A DNA stretch of 64,000 bases from Paramesorhizobium deserti (GCF_001558695.1 NZ_LNTU01000001.1:744001-808000); one strand, 5' to 3'; shown: positions 9,170-17,477, numbered from the stretch's first letter. Program-made: numbers and translations. Notes: generated by a model from the sequence alone, not told the origin.

Positions 9170-9720
9170 GGCAGGGCCTCGATAATGGCTTTCGAACTGG
9201 AAATCTGGGCGTATTCGCCGTCCAGAATCGAGAGGGTCAGAGCATGGACATCTTCCGCCGTCCATGTCTTGCCGCTGCGATCCCTGCGGTCGACGCTCGC
9301 CACCGCATCCTCGGCAATGGTGACCTCGAAGCCCAGATTGGCGGCCATGCGAACGGTTGCATCAACGGAATTTTCGAGGAGAACGCCCGCGACCACGAGG
9401 CGACCTATCTGCAATTCATCGAGCACATCCATCAGGTCGGTGCCGATGAAGGCATTGTTGGTGCGCTTGTCGACGACGGGCTCGCCCATCTGCGGCGCGA
9501 CTTCCGCCTTGAAATCATTGCCGCTGGTGCCGGGACGGTAGGGCGACGCGGGGTCGGTGGAATCATGGCGGATATGGATCACCGGCAGGCGACGCTTACG
9601 CCAGGCGGCGAGCAGGTCCGCGATGGCTGCCTCCGCTCCGGGCTGGCCGCGCCTGCCCCATTTCGGATCATCGATCGCCTTCTGCACATCGATGACCACC
9701 AGTGCCTGTGTCGCCGTCAT
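9166..9720 (-). CDS. Isochorismatase-like hydrolase lacking the catalytic cysteine
   Basis: A 184-aa protein of the isochorismatase/nicotinamidase fold. Asp11 (LVVIDVQ) and Lys85 (VVDKRTNNAF) of the usual triad are present. Where cysteine hydrolases carry Cys (consensus T-E/N-x-C-V), this protein reads LENSVDAT, with Ser118. It is therefore unlikely to be a normal nicotinamidase; an isochorismatase-type or other hydrolase role is possible and the substrate is unknown. It overlaps fosX upstream and the permease downstream by four bases each, so it is made with the transporter. Confidence 0.85.
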   Translation of the reverse strand: MTATQALVVIDVQKAIDDPKWGRRGQPGAEAAIADLLAAWRKRRLPVIHIRHDSTDPASPYRPGTSGNDFKAEVAPQMGEPVVDKRTNNAFIGTDLMDVLDELQIGRLVVAGVLLENSVDATVRMAANLGFEVTIAEDAVASVDRRDRSGKTWTAEDVHALTLSILDGEYAQISSSKAIIEALP

Positions 9721-10133
9721 TCCGCTGCCTGTCCTGTCGTATAGCGCGCCAGCCGTTCCGCAAGCGTCCCGGTATGCAATTCGAACATGTGATTGTCCTC
9801 GTCATAGAAGTAGATCGATCGTCCCTCCCCTTCGACGCGAGAACGCGGCGGGCGCATATCAAGGCCGAGTGCTTTTATCTTTTCCACATAGCTGTCGAAA
9901 TCGGCCTCGGCGATTTTAAAGGCGATATGGTTGTAGCTGCGGGATGGAAGGGGCTCGCCTTCCATGATCGCGATCCAGATATCCCCGATCAGAAAGAACT
10001 TTTCCCGTGCGATGGAGAACCGCTCCTCACCACTGGAATAGATTTCCCTGGCACCGAGAACAGCCTTGAGGATTTCGGACATCCGGTCGATATCACGGAC
10101 GATGAAGGTCATATGGGAGAGGCCTTCGATCAT
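9717..10133 (-). CDS. fosX: FosX-type fosfomycin resistance hydrolase
   Basis: A 138-aa vicinal-oxygen-chelate enzyme matching the FosX group, which opens the fosfomycin epoxide with water in a Mn(II)-dependent reaction. The metal ligands fall exactly where FosX has them: His7 (GLSHMTF), His69 (YNHIAFK) and Glu118 (NHMFELHTG). The catalytic base Glu44 is present. The sequence DMRPPR-RVEGEGRSIYFYD is strongly FosX-like. ATG 10133 overlaps the ATPase stop by four bases, and the gene's own stop overlaps the next start. Its physiological role inside a nucleoside operon may differ from drug resistance. Confidence 0.9.
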   Translation of the reverse strand: MIEGLSHMTFIVRDIDRMSEILKAVLGAREIYSSGEERFSIAREKFFLIGDIWIAIMEGEPLPSRSYNHIAFKIAEADFDSYVEKIKALGLDMRPPRSRVEGEGRSIYFYDEDNHMFELHTGTLAERLARYTTGQAAE

Positions 10134-11662
10134 TCCGCTGCCGCTTTCTCTTCCACGCCCGCCATCAGCAGGCCGATTTCGCCCTCGGTCGCCTCCGGCC
10201 CACACTCGCCGACGACGCGGCCGGCGAACATCACCAGGATGCGGTCGGAGAGCGAGCGGATTTCGTCGAGCTCGACAGAGACGAGCAGAACGGCCTTGCC
10301 GGCGTCGCGCATCTCGATGATGCGGCGATGGATGAACTCGATGGCGCCGACATCGACGCCGCGTGTCGGCTGGGCGACGATCAGCACCGATGGGTCGCGC
10401 TCGATCTCACGCGCCAGAACTATTTTCTGCTGGTTGCCGCCGGAGAAATTGGCGGTCTTGAGCCGCGTATCGGCGGGGCGGATATCGTATTGGGCGATCT
10501 TTTTCTCTGCATCCGCACGGATTGCCGCAAGATCGAGGAACGGCCCTTTCAAATAGCGCGGATCGTCGTGATAGCCGAGGATGGCGTTCTCGTTTTCCTC
10601 GAAGGCGAGCACCAACCCCATGTGATGGCGGTCCTCCGGCACATGGGCAAGCCCGCGCTGCCTGAGCTCAGCCGGATTGGTCCTGCCAGTGACATCGACC
10701 GGCTGGCCATCGAGCGTCACCTTTCCCGAGAGCGCCTTGCGGATGCCGGCGATCGTCTCGATCAGTTCCGACTGGCCATTGCCCGCCACGCCGGCGATGC
10801 CGACGATCTCGCCGGCGCGCACGTTGAAGGAGACATTGTCGACGGCAGGACACCCCCTGTTGTCGCGAACGTTGAGGCTTTCGACCGTCAGCTTGACCGC
10901 GCCCGGCTTCGCCTCGCCCTTCTGGACGCGCAGGAGCACGCGCCGCCCGACCATCAGTTCGGCCAGTTCCTCGACGCTTGCCTCCGATGTCTTGAGCGTG
11001 GCGACAATCTCGCCCTGCCGCATGACGGAGACATTATCGGTCACCGCCTTGATCTCGCGCAGCTTGTGGGTGATGAGGACGATGGTTTTCCCCTGCTCCT
11101 TCAACTGCCTGAGAATACGAAAGAGATGATCGGCCTCGGCGGGTGTCAGAACGCCCGTCGGCTCATCGAGGATCAGGATATCGGCGCCGCGATAAAGCGC
11201 TTTCAGGATTTCCACGCGCTGCTGCAGGCCGATCGGCAGATCCTCGATCAGCGCATCGGGATCGACCTCGAGCCCATAATCCTTCTCAAGCCGCTTCAGC
11301 TCGGCCCGGACCTTTGCGATGCCGTTGGAGAGCAGCGGCGCGCCCTCGACGCCAAGCATGACGTTTTCGAGAACGGTGAAATTCTCCACCAGCATGAAAT
11401 GCTGATGCACCATGCCGATGCCGGCGGCAATGGCAGCGTTGGGATCGGTGATCGCAACCTTTTTGCCATTGACGCGGATCTCGCCGCGATCAGCCTGGTA
11501 GAAGCCGTAGAGGATCGACATCAGCGTCGATTTTCCCGCGCCGTTCTCGCCGATGATGCCGTGAATGGTGCCCTGCTCGATGCGCAAATGGATATCGCGG
11601 TTGGCATGGACCAACCCGAAACGCTTGTCGATGCCGACCAGTTCGATTGCAGCTTCCGCCAT
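10130..11662 (-). CDS. ABC transporter ATP-binding protein, BMP/nucleoside family
   Basis: A 510-aa protein with two nucleotide-binding domains in tandem, as in sugar and nucleoside importers (NupO, RbsA type). Domain 1: Walker A GENGAGKS (about 39-46), signature LPIGLQQRVEI, Walker B ADILILDEPT. Domain 2 has a degenerate P-loop GVAGNGQS, signature FSGGNQQK and a Walker B with Gln in place of Glu (LIVAQPTRGVD), usual for this subfamily. It heads the series ATPase-fosX-isochorismatase-permease-permease. It is divergent from the alcohol dehydrogenase gene. Confidence 0.95.
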   Translation of the reverse strand: MAEAAIELVGIDKRFGLVHANRDIHLRIEQGTIHGIIGENGAGKSTLMSILYGFYQADRGEIRVNGKKVAITDPNAAIAAGIGMVHQHFMLVENFTVLENVMLGVEGAPLLSNGIAKVRAELKRLEKDYGLEVDPDALIEDLPIGLQQRVEILKALYRGADILILDEPTGVLTPAEADHLFRILRQLKEQGKTIVLITHKLREIKAVTDNVSVMRQGEIVATLKTSEASVEELAELMVGRRVLLRVQKGEAKPGAVKLTVESLNVRDNRGCPAVDNVSFNVRAGEIVGIAGVAGNGQSELIETIAGIRKALSGKVTLDGQPVDVTGRTNPAELRQRGLAHVPEDRHHMGLVLAFEENENAILGYHDDPRYLKGPFLDLAAIRADAEKKIAQYDIRPADTRLKTANFSGGNQQKIVLAREIERDPSVLIVAQPTRGVDVGAIEFIHRRIIEMRDAGKAVLLVSVELDEIRSLSDRILVMFAGRVVGECGPEATEGEIGLLMAGVEEKAAAE

Positions 11663-11836
11663 ATCCCCATCCGCTGGTGATTTTTCTTTTCCGGATGGTC
11701 AAACCTAGCACGGGTTCCCGCGGTTGCCAGCCTATAAACGCATTCTCCAGCGGGGCAGCCGATGTCAACCTCAAACGCTGAAAAGGGGCGGAAAGAGCGG
11801 TGGATTCACGCTCCCGTCTCTGGCAATGTCCCGCCC

Positions 11837-13039
11837 ATGACCATGAACGCGACACAGGCCAACGCCATCCCTTCCTTTTCGTTCCACACCACGCCGCGCA
11901 TCGTTTTCTGCGAAGGCGCGGCGCGGGAACTCGCCCATCATCTCGGCACGACGGTACAGGACCGCCTGATGATCGTCACCGATCCCGGAATCTTAAGGCT
12001 CGGCCTGGCGGAGCCGGCAATCAGCTCCCTGAAGACGGCAGGCGCGGATGTGAGGATTTTCGGCGAAGTGGAGGCCGATCCGTCGCTTGCGACACTGGAA
12101 CGCGCGATTGCAATGGCGCTCGATTTCCGCGCCACCGGCGTAATCGGCTTCGGCGGCGGCTCGTCGCTCGACGTGGCAAAGCTTGCCGCACTCTTCGCCG
12201 GCTCTGGCCAGGCGATCGACACGGCCTGGGGCGTCAACAATGCCAGCGGGCCGCGCCTGCCGCTGGCGCTGATCCCGACGACGGCCGGAACCGGCTCCGA
12301 GGTGACACCTGTCGCCATCATCACGGTGGGAGAGGATGAGAAACGCGGCGTTTCCTCGCCGCTCAATCTCCCGGATGTGGCGATCCTCGATCCGCTGCTG
12401 ACCACCGACCTGCCGCCGCACATCACGGCGGCCACCGGCATCGACGCCATGGTGCACGCCATCGAAGCCTATGCCTCGAAGAATGCTAACAACAATCCGA
12501 TATCGCGCAATCTGGCGGTGGAGGCGCTGCGGCTTCTCGGGCGCAATATCGAGGAGGCGGTCTTTAACGGCGGGAACCTTGCGGCCCGCTCGGCCATGCT
12601 GATCGGCTCGATGCTGGCCGGCCAGGCCTTTGCCAATTCGCCCGTCGCCGCCGTGCATGCGCTTGCCTATCCCATCGGCGGGCGCTTCCACGTGCCGCAC
12701 GGGCTTTCCAACGCGCTGGTGCTGCCGCATGTGCTGCGCTTCAACGCCGCCGACGCGGAGAACGGCTCCTTCGCCCAATATGCCGCGCTCGCGCCCCATG
12801 CCTTTCCCGATCTGGACGGGCAAGGCGGCGCGCAGGCCGACTGCGCCGGCTTCATCGACCGGCTTGCCGAACTCTCGGTCAGGCTGGGGCTGAAGAGCCG
12901 GCTGCGCGATGTCGGCATTACCGAGGCGGATCTGCCGGCAATGGCAGCGGATGCCATGAAACAAACACGCCTTCTCGTCAATAATCCACGGGATGTCATG
13001 GAGGCGGATGCCTGTGCGATCTACAAGGCGGCATGGTGA
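11837..13039 (+). CDS. Iron-containing alcohol dehydrogenase
   Basis: A 400-aa group III alcohol dehydrogenase of unknown substrate. Cofactor motifs GGGSSLDVAK and IPTTAGTGSEVTP are clear, and the metal site is supplied by DAMVHAIEAY, VHALAYPIGG and HVPHGLSNA. The start is uncertain: ATG 11837 or 11843 begins near the usual family start, while a frame open back to 11762 adds an unconserved leader; none has a strong ribosome site. It lies with slyX on the + strand between the ATPase and binding-protein genes of the importer. Confidence 0.9.
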   Translation: MTMNATQANAIPSFSFHTTPRIVFCEGAARELAHHLGTTVQDRLMIVTDPGILRLGLAEPAISSLKTAGADVRIFGEVEADPSLATLERAIAMALDFRATGVIGFGGGSSLDVAKLAALFAGSGQAIDTAWGVNNASGPRLPLALIPTTAGTGSEVTPVAIITVGEDEKRGVSSPLNLPDVAILDPLLTTDLPPHITAATGIDAMVHAIEAYASKNANNNPISRNLAVEALRLLGRNIEEAVFNGGNLAARSAMLIGSMLAGQAFANSPVAAVHALAYPIGGRFHVPHGLSNALVLPHVLRFNAADAENGSFAQYAALAPHAFPDLDGQGGAQADCAGFIDRLAELSVRLGLKSRLRDVGITEADLPAMAADAMKQTRLLVNNPRDVMEADACAIYKAAW

Positions 13040-13049
13040 GGAGAAAACA

Positions 13050-13262
13050 ATGAGCGGAAGCGATGCCGAACGGATCGTCGAACTGGAAATCCGTGCCGCC
13101 GAGCAAGAAAAGACGATCGAGGAACTTTCCGGCCAGATCGCCGAACAGTGGAAGACCATCGAGGCGCTGCGCAAGAAACTTAATGCGCTGACCGACCGGT
13201 TCCTGGTGCTGGAGGAGCAGGCAGCGCCCGACATTCCGGTGACAAAGCCGCCGCATTGGTGA
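13050..13262 (+). CDS. slyX: SlyX-family coiled-coil protein
   Basis: A 70-aa protein, almost all heptad-repeat helix (VELEIRAAEQEKTIEELSG then IAEQWKTIEALRKKL) ending in PPHW, the conserved SlyX tail. The biochemical function of SlyX is not known. An AGGAG site overlaps the stop of the dehydrogenase gene ten bases upstream, so the two are probably co-expressed. I chose ATG 13050 for that site; an upstream ATG at 12993 lies inside the dehydrogenase gene. Confidence 0.85.
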   Translation: MSGSDAERIVELEIRAAEQEKTIEELSGQIAEQWKTIEALRKKLNALTDRFLVLEEQAAPDIPVTKPPHW

Positions 13263-13324
13263 GGGGACCAGCGCCCAGCGTTTAATTCCTGGCGTCACCC
13301 CTCACCAGCGCTTCTTACAAAACA

Positions 13325-13353
13325 AAACCGCCGGGCTCATCACCCGGCGGTTT
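13325..13353. terminator. Bidirectional intrinsic terminator between slyX and bmp
   Basis: AAACCGCCGGG, a 7-nt loop, then CCCGGCGGTTT form a perfect 11-bp stem flanked by A and T runs. It sits between the converging slyX and binding-protein genes and would serve both strands. Confidence 0.85.
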
Positions 13354-13381
13354 CGCATTCATCAAGCCACAAGCCATCCCA

Positions 13382-14389
13382 TCAATAGGGGCACTTGTTG
13401 TCCGTCATATAGTCATGGACGGTGATCTTGCCGGCGATGATGTCGGCCTTGGCGGCCTCGACAGCCTGCTTCATTTCCGGGCTGATCAGCTTTTCGTTGT
13501 TCTCGTCCATGGCATAGTCGACGCCGTCCTCCTTGAGGCCGAGCACCTGGATGCCGGCGGTGAACTTGTCGTCGGCCACGTCCTTGAAGGCATTGTAGAC
13601 GGCGGTGTCGACGCGCTTGACCATCGAGGTCAGCACATGGCCGGGATGCAGGCCGTTCTGGTTGGAATCGACGCCGATGCCGAGCTTGCCGGCGTCGGCA
13701 GCCGCCTGGAGCACGCCGATGCCGGTGCCGCCGGCCGCGTGATAGATCACGTCAGCGCCCTGATCCATCTGCGATTTGGCGATCTCGCCGCCCTTGGCCG
13801 GATCGTTCCAGGCCGAAGGCGTGTCGCCAGTCATGTTCTGGATGACCTTGGCATCCTTGTTGGTGGCCTTGACGCCCGCGACATAGCCGCAGGCGAACTT
13901 GCGGATCAGCGGCACGTCCATGCCGCCGACGAAGCCGACCGATCCGGTCTTGGAGGCCATAACCGCCAGCAGGCCGACGAGATAGGAGCCTTCCTCTTCC
14001 TTGAAGACCACCGAACGCACGTTCGGCTTATCGACGACGGCATCGATGATGACGAATTTGGTATCGGGGAACTCGCCGGCCACCTTTTCGATCGCCGCAG
14101 CCGCAGAGAAGCCGGGGATGACGATGGGCGAGTTGCCATCCTGCGCGAATTTACGCAGCGCCTGCTCGCGCTGCGCCTCGTTCTGGATCTCGAACTCGCG
14201 ATAGGCAATGCCGGTGTCGGCCTTGTATTTCTCGGCGCCGTCATAGGCCGCCTCGTTGAAGGATTTGTCGAATTTGCCGCCGAGATCATAGACGACAGCC
14301 GGCTTTTCGTCGGCGGCATAAGCGCGTGCCGACATGCCGGCCACGGACAGGGCGGTCGCGGCCATCAGGCTGAGGACAAGATGTTTCAT
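13382..14389 (-). CDS. BMP-family ABC transporter substrate-binding protein (nucleoside type)
   Basis: A 335-aa periplasmic protein of the basic membrane protein (Bmp/NupA) family that delivers nucleosides to the ABC channel. The signal peptide runs to about residue 25 (cleavage after AYA). Family motifs are VYDLGGKFDKSFNEAAYDG, GFVGGMDVPLIRKFACGY and the C-terminal cysteine pattern in TDNKCPY. A ribosome site AGAGGG lies upstream of ATG 14389. Unusually, the ATPase and permease genes are not directly downstream: adh-slyX on the opposite strand and a strong terminator intervene, so bmp has its own transcript. Confidence 0.95.
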   Translation of the reverse strand: MKHLVLSLMAATALSVAGMSARAYAADEKPAVVYDLGGKFDKSFNEAAYDGAEKYKADTGIAYREFEIQNEAQREQALRKFAQDGNSPIVIPGFSAAAAIEKVAGEFPDTKFVIIDAVVDKPNVRSVVFKEEEGSYLVGLLAVMASKTGSVGFVGGMDVPLIRKFACGYVAGVKATNKDAKVIQNMTGDTPSAWNDPAKGGEIAKSQMDQGADVIYHAAGGTGIGVLQAAADAGKLGIGVDSNQNGLHPGHVLTSMVKRVDTAVYNAFKDVADDKFTAGIQVLGLKEDGVDYAMDENNEKLISPEMKQAVEAAKADIIAGKITVHDYMTDNKCPY

Positions 14390-14422
14390 TTTTTAGAACC
14401 CTCTGGATCACTAACAAGTTGG

Positions 14423-14469
14423 AGCATGACATCATCCGGAAAGCGCTTCGCACTCTTCGGCATCATGCT
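14423..14469. repeat. Interspersed hairpin element upstream of bmp
   Basis: AGCATGA (14423-14429) pairs perfectly with TCATGCT (14463-14469); between them CATCATCCGGAAAGCG and CACTCTTCGGCATC pair in part. The same outline (GCATGATC, ATCCGAAAA, TTTTCGGAT, GATCATGC) recurs at 6993-7048 and 38597-38629. It is probably a small interspersed repeat; it may also shape the bmp leader. Confidence 0.6.
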
Positions 14470-14582
14470 ACTCGCGCGCAGAACCCACCCGCACACTTGC
14501 CCGCAATCTGGCATGCCGGGGAATAAATTTCACGCGGAATCTTGACCGGTTGGAAAAGTTTTGCGCCGTTTCCACGAGGAAA

Positions 14583-14600
14583 GCGGGCCGGTCGGCCCGC
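14583..14600 (-). terminator. Terminator hairpin after msrA
   Basis: On the minus strand, GCGGGCC and GGCCCGC form a strong hairpin followed by TTTCC, starting 14 bases after the msrA stop. Confidence 0.6.
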
Positions 14601-14613
14601 CCATGATCCGATG

Positions 14614-15276
14614 TCAGGCGGTCGCCGGCCGCGGCACGACGCAGGCGACGCCGGTGCCCCTCAGGCCGCAATAGCCGTTCGGGTTCTTGGCCAGATATTG
14701 CTGGTGGTAGTCCTCGGCATAATAGAATTCCGGCGCATCCAGAATTTCGGTGGTGATCCGGCCGAGGCCCTTGGCGTCGAGCGCCTTCTGATAGGCCTCG
14801 CGGCTTTCCTCGGCGATCCGCCTGTCCGCGGGCGAGAAGGCATAGATGCCGGAGCGATAGGTCGTGCCGATGTCGTTGCCCTGACGCATGCCCTGCGTCG
14901 GGTCATGCTCCTCCCAGAATATCTTCAGGAGATCGGCGAGGCTGACGACGTCAGGATCATAGACCACCAGCACCACCTCGTTGTGGCCGGTGCGGCCCGT
15001 GCAGGTCTCCTCATAGGTCGGGTTGGGCGTGATGCCACCGGCATAGCCCGCCGCCGTCGCGTAGACGCCCGGCACCTGCCAGAACAGGCGCTCCACGCCC
15101 CAGAAGCAGCCCATGCCGAACATGATCTTCTTCATATTGTCCGGCCAAGGACCCTTGAGCGCCCTACCGGTGACGAAATGCGTCGCCGCGGTCGGGATCG
15201 GCCCGGGGCGGCCCGGCAGCGCCTCCTCAGGGGTCGGCATCTGCAGTTTCTTGCTGAGCTTTTCGATCAGGGACAT
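14614..15276 (-). CDS. msrA: Peptide methionine-S-sulfoxide reductase A
   Basis: A 220-aa MsrA reducing methionine S-sulfoxide in proteins. The catalytic [13 protein letters not shown] motif is near residue 56, followed by GYAGG, GHNEVV and the [21 protein letters not shown] block. The C-terminal resolving cysteines are in [13 protein letters not shown]. The N-terminal 45 residues ([20 protein letters not shown]) are an extension common in alphaproteobacterial MsrA. It follows the small membrane protein gene by 30 bases on the same strand. Confidence 0.97.
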   Translation of the reverse strand: MSLIEKLSKKLQMPTPEEALPGRPGPIPTAATHFVTGRALKGPWPDNMKKIMFGMGCFWGVERLFWQVPGVYATAAGYAGGITPNPTYEETCTGRTGHNEVVLVVYDPDVVSLADLLKIFWEEHDPTQGMRQGNDIGTTYRSGIYAFSPADRRIAEESREAYQKALDAKGLGRITTEILDAPEFYYAEDYHQQYLAKNPNGYCGLRGTGVACVVPRPATA

Positions 15277-15306
15277 TAAATTTCTCCTCGGCTCCAGAGG
15301 GAGCCT

Positions 15307-15630
15307 TCAATTGGCCGCGAACCGGCCGAAACCGCGCTCGCGGCGGTGACCTACGGCATAGAAGATAAGCGCCAGGACGCCGAGGATCAGCCAGGCGGGC
15401 CAATCCAGCATCCAGACCAGCACCGGGTCCCACGCCAGAGCGCTTATATAATGCGTCGTCAGCGCTTTCGCATCGGCCAAGGTCTGCGGCGAGGCAGACG
15501 TCCATATGTCGACAAACGGCGTTGCGATGAATTTCGACGCGCCGATGGACCGCGCCGCATCCAGTACGGCAAAGATGACGGCGAGAGCCAGAGCTGCGAC
15601 GGCAAGCGCGCGAAACATGAAACGGACCAT
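15307..15630 (-). CDS. Small membrane protein of unknown function
   Basis: A 107-aa protein with two membrane helices: one near residues 5-25 (FRALAVAALALAVIFAVL) and one near 80-98 (PAWLILGVLALIFYAVG), with a basic C-terminus (RRERGFG). The DPVLVWMLDWPAW loop before the second helix looks conserved in rhizobial relatives, from memory. ATG 15630 is chosen because GGAGA lies nine bases upstream; a GTG at 15645 is the alternative. It may be co-transcribed with msrA. I do not recognise a function. Confidence 0.7.
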   Translation of the reverse strand: MVRFMFRALAVAALALAVIFAVLDAARSIGASKFIATPFVDIWTSASPQTLADAKALTTHYISALAWDPVLVWMLDWPAWLILGVLALIFYAVGHRRERGFGRFAAN

Positions 15631-15817
15631 GGCGTTTGTCTCCACTCTTCATATCATCCGGGACGTTCGCGCTTCTGCGAGCGCTTCGGGATGGCCGCCC
15701 CGGCTGCATCTCTCAATTCCTGCCGATCAGTTCCGGCTCCCGCCCAAAACGACGGCTTTCCGCGGACCGGATGCTCCCATAGAATTAGGGGCTGGCAGCG
15801 CGATAGGCAATTCCCAT

Positions 15818-15849
15818 CGCATGAATCAGATTGTTTTCAATTTCATGCG
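15818..15849. repeat. Perfect 8-bp inverted repeat upstream of tRNA-Ser promoter
   Basis: CGCATGAA (15818-15825) and TTCATGCG (15842-15849) are exact reverse complements with a 16-base T-rich loop, ending ten bases before the tRNA promoter -35 box. Apart from this and the promoter, the gene-free stretch 15631-15982 shows nothing I recognise. Confidence 0.5.
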
Positions 15850-15858
15850 AAATAGCGG

Positions 15859-15886
15859 TTGAACCCACGGCTTTTCTGACTATAGT
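15859..15886 (+). promoter_or_regulatory. Probable sigma-70 promoter for tRNA-Ser
   Basis: TTGAAC (15859-15864) and TATAGT (15881-15886) are spaced by 16 bases and followed by GCGCGCC, a GC-rich discriminator as expected for stable RNA promoters. It would give a leader of about 90 nt before the tRNA. Confidence 0.6.
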
Positions 15887-15982
15887 GCGCGCCGCACCGG
15901 ATGGTAGGCGCCCGACCAGCGCTATCGATTCCCCGGTGCATTTATTTATCCGTTCCCCGCCGCATGGCCGCGGGAGCTGAAC

Positions 15983-16072
15983 GGTGAGGTGGCCGAGTGG
16001 TTGAAGGCGCACGCCTGGAACGCGTGTATACGGGAAACCGTATCGAGGGTTCGAATCCCTCTCTCACCGCCA
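15983..16072 (+). tRNA. tRNA-Ser (anticodon GGA)
   Basis: A 90-base class II tRNA with a long variable arm. The acceptor stem pairs GGTGAGG with TCTCACC, the D arm reads GGCCGAGTGG, the anticodon stem CACGC/GCGTG encloses loop CTGGAAC with GGA at 16017-16019, the variable arm is TATACGGGAAACCGTAT-like, and the T arm is GAGGGTTCGAATCCCTC. CCA is encoded at 16070-16072. Confidence 0.97.
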
Positions 16073-16273
16073 TTGGCCACGGTTGCCGCACAAGTTCATC
16101 CATTCTCTTTGATTATCCATCGTAGTGTGACGCGCGGATTTGCGATTTTGACAGCAGGTTTTGCAACAGCACGATTTCTCTCAGAGAGTATTTGAGGTGC
16201 GCGCAAAGAGCCGTTCGTTCATGCGCACTTCAAAAACCAATTGTGCTCCAAAATCAGTCGATCTACTTTACAA

Positions 16274-16294
16274 CTGATTGCATAACGCAATCAG
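16274..16294. promoter_or_regulatory. Perfect inverted repeat upstream of DHFR-like gene (candidate operator)
   Basis: CTGATTGC (16274-16281), ATAAC spacer, GCAATCAG (16287-16294) form a perfect 8-bp dyad 39 bases before the start codon. The surrounding 16080-16330 stretch is visibly richer in A and T than the flanking genes. Its size and position suit a regulator binding site; which regulator is unknown. Confidence 0.45.
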
Positions 16295-16332
16295 ACCTGC
16301 GCGGATGTGCCGTTTAGGGAAAGGAAGTGGTG

Positions 16333-16863
16333 ATGGCCAAGCTCGTGTTCGGAATGAACCAGTCCCTGGACGGCTATGTCGATCATATGGCGTTTGCACC
16401 AGGCCCCACACTCTTCCGCCACTTCATCGAGGAGGCTCAGGGGCAGGCGGGTAGTGTGTACGGTCGTCAAATGTATGAGATCATGCGTTACTGGGACGAC
16501 GATCATCCTGAATGGGATGCAGAGGAACATGCCTTCGCGGAGGCATGGCGAAGGCAGCCTAAATGGGTCGTCTCCCGAACGTTGAAGTCGGTCGGCCCCA
16601 ACGCCACGCTTGTCGGCGACGATCTCGAGGGCGCGATCCGTGAGCTGAAGGCCGAACGCGCTGGAGAGATCGAAGTTGCTGGCCCAGTCCTGGCGCAAAG
16701 CCTCACCGAACTCGGCTTGATCGATGAGTATCGGATCTACCTGCATCCCGTCGTGCTTGGCCATGGCAAGCCGTATTTTGCCGGGCCCCGGCCGCCGCTC
16801 CGCCTTATGACTCATGATCGGATTGGCGAGGACGTGATCAGGTTGACCTACGTTCCTGCTTGA
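16333..16863 (+). CDS. Dihydrofolate reductase-family protein (RibD C-terminal domain type)
   Basis: A 176-aa protein of the YwjB/RibD-C branch of the DHFR superfamily, which often acts on unknown pterin-like or other NADPH-dependent substrates. It starts KLVFGMNQSLDGYVD, has GRQMYEIMRYW, the VSRTLKSVGPNATLV strand, EIEVAGPVLAQSL, and DEYRIYLHPVVLGHGKPYF near the end, all typical. ATG 16333 follows AAGGAA by six bases; two in-frame GTG codons lie just upstream. Confidence 0.85.
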   Translation: MAKLVFGMNQSLDGYVDHMAFAPGPTLFRHFIEEAQGQAGSVYGRQMYEIMRYWDDDHPEWDAEEHAFAEAWRRQPKWVVSRTLKSVGPNATLVGDDLEGAIRELKAERAGEIEVAGPVLAQSLTELGLIDEYRIYLHPVVLGHGKPYFAGPRPPLRLMTHDRIGEDVIRLTYVPA

Positions 16864-17033
16864 TCTCGTGATCAGTCGGATGAAAATCGCCGCCAAAGTC
16901 TGTTTGGGTTGTAGCGCTACAGCGTAGGAAGCGACCGACATCAGCCCCACCGCGCAAGAGGTTCCTTGCGACGGCCCATGCGCCAGGACAAGAGATACTC
17001 CTCGCAGCCGGTACCAATGTTGGAAACGAACCA

Positions 17034-17477
17034 TCAGGCAACGCGCGCGTCAGGCGCGTGGTCCAGGACGAGATTGGGCTCAATGCCATGCTCAAGGTAG
17101 AACTTCATGGCTGCCAGGAGATTTGTGAACCCTTCGGTCGAATTGATCGCCTCCTCCACGCCGCCGGCAAAGCCCCAGTTTCTGACTGTGACGAAGGTCT
17201 CACCATCACCTTTGGTCTCAAACGTCCACTCGACAAGACTCGGGTTCTCAGGCCCGTTCCACTCGATCAGGATGCGCTTGTTCCGCTCGATCTCCTTCAC
17301 ATCGGCGATCGTGTGCACGCCGTACATCCCCCAATCCCATCGGATCTTTTTTCCAACCTCCAACGGAGCGGCACCTTTGGAGAACCAGAAATGGGATGTG
17401 ATCGCGGGATCGATCAGCGAATGGAAAACCTCTGTGACGGGCTTGCGGATCATCATTTGTGCCTTGGCGACCGGCAT
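17034..17477 (-). CDS. SRPBCC/AHSA1-family protein
   Basis: A 147-aa START-like protein (activator of Hsp90 ATPase homolog type). The order is MMIRKPVTEVFHSLIDPAIT, HFWFSKGAAPLEVGKKIRWDW, ILIEWNGP, VEWTFETKGDGETFV, and a final amphipathic helix. Such proteins bind small hydrophobic ligands; the ligand is unknown. A strong AGGAGGG site precedes ATG 17477. A perfect 12-bp palindrome, TGTAGCGCTACA at 16910-16921, lies beyond its 3' end. Confidence 0.85.
   Translation of the reverse strand: MPVAKAQMMIRKPVTEVFHSLIDPAITSHFWFSKGAAPLEVGKKIRWDWGMYGVHTIADVKEIERNKRILIEWNGPENPSLVEWTFETKGDGETFVTVRNWGFAGGVEEAINSTEGFTNLLAAMKFYLEHGIEPNLVLDHAPDARVA

Noticed and set aside
15989-16195. A 68-codon open frame starting inside tRNA-Ser
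   Set aside because: It translates the tRNA itself and has no ribosome site; such frames are common artefacts over serine tRNAs.
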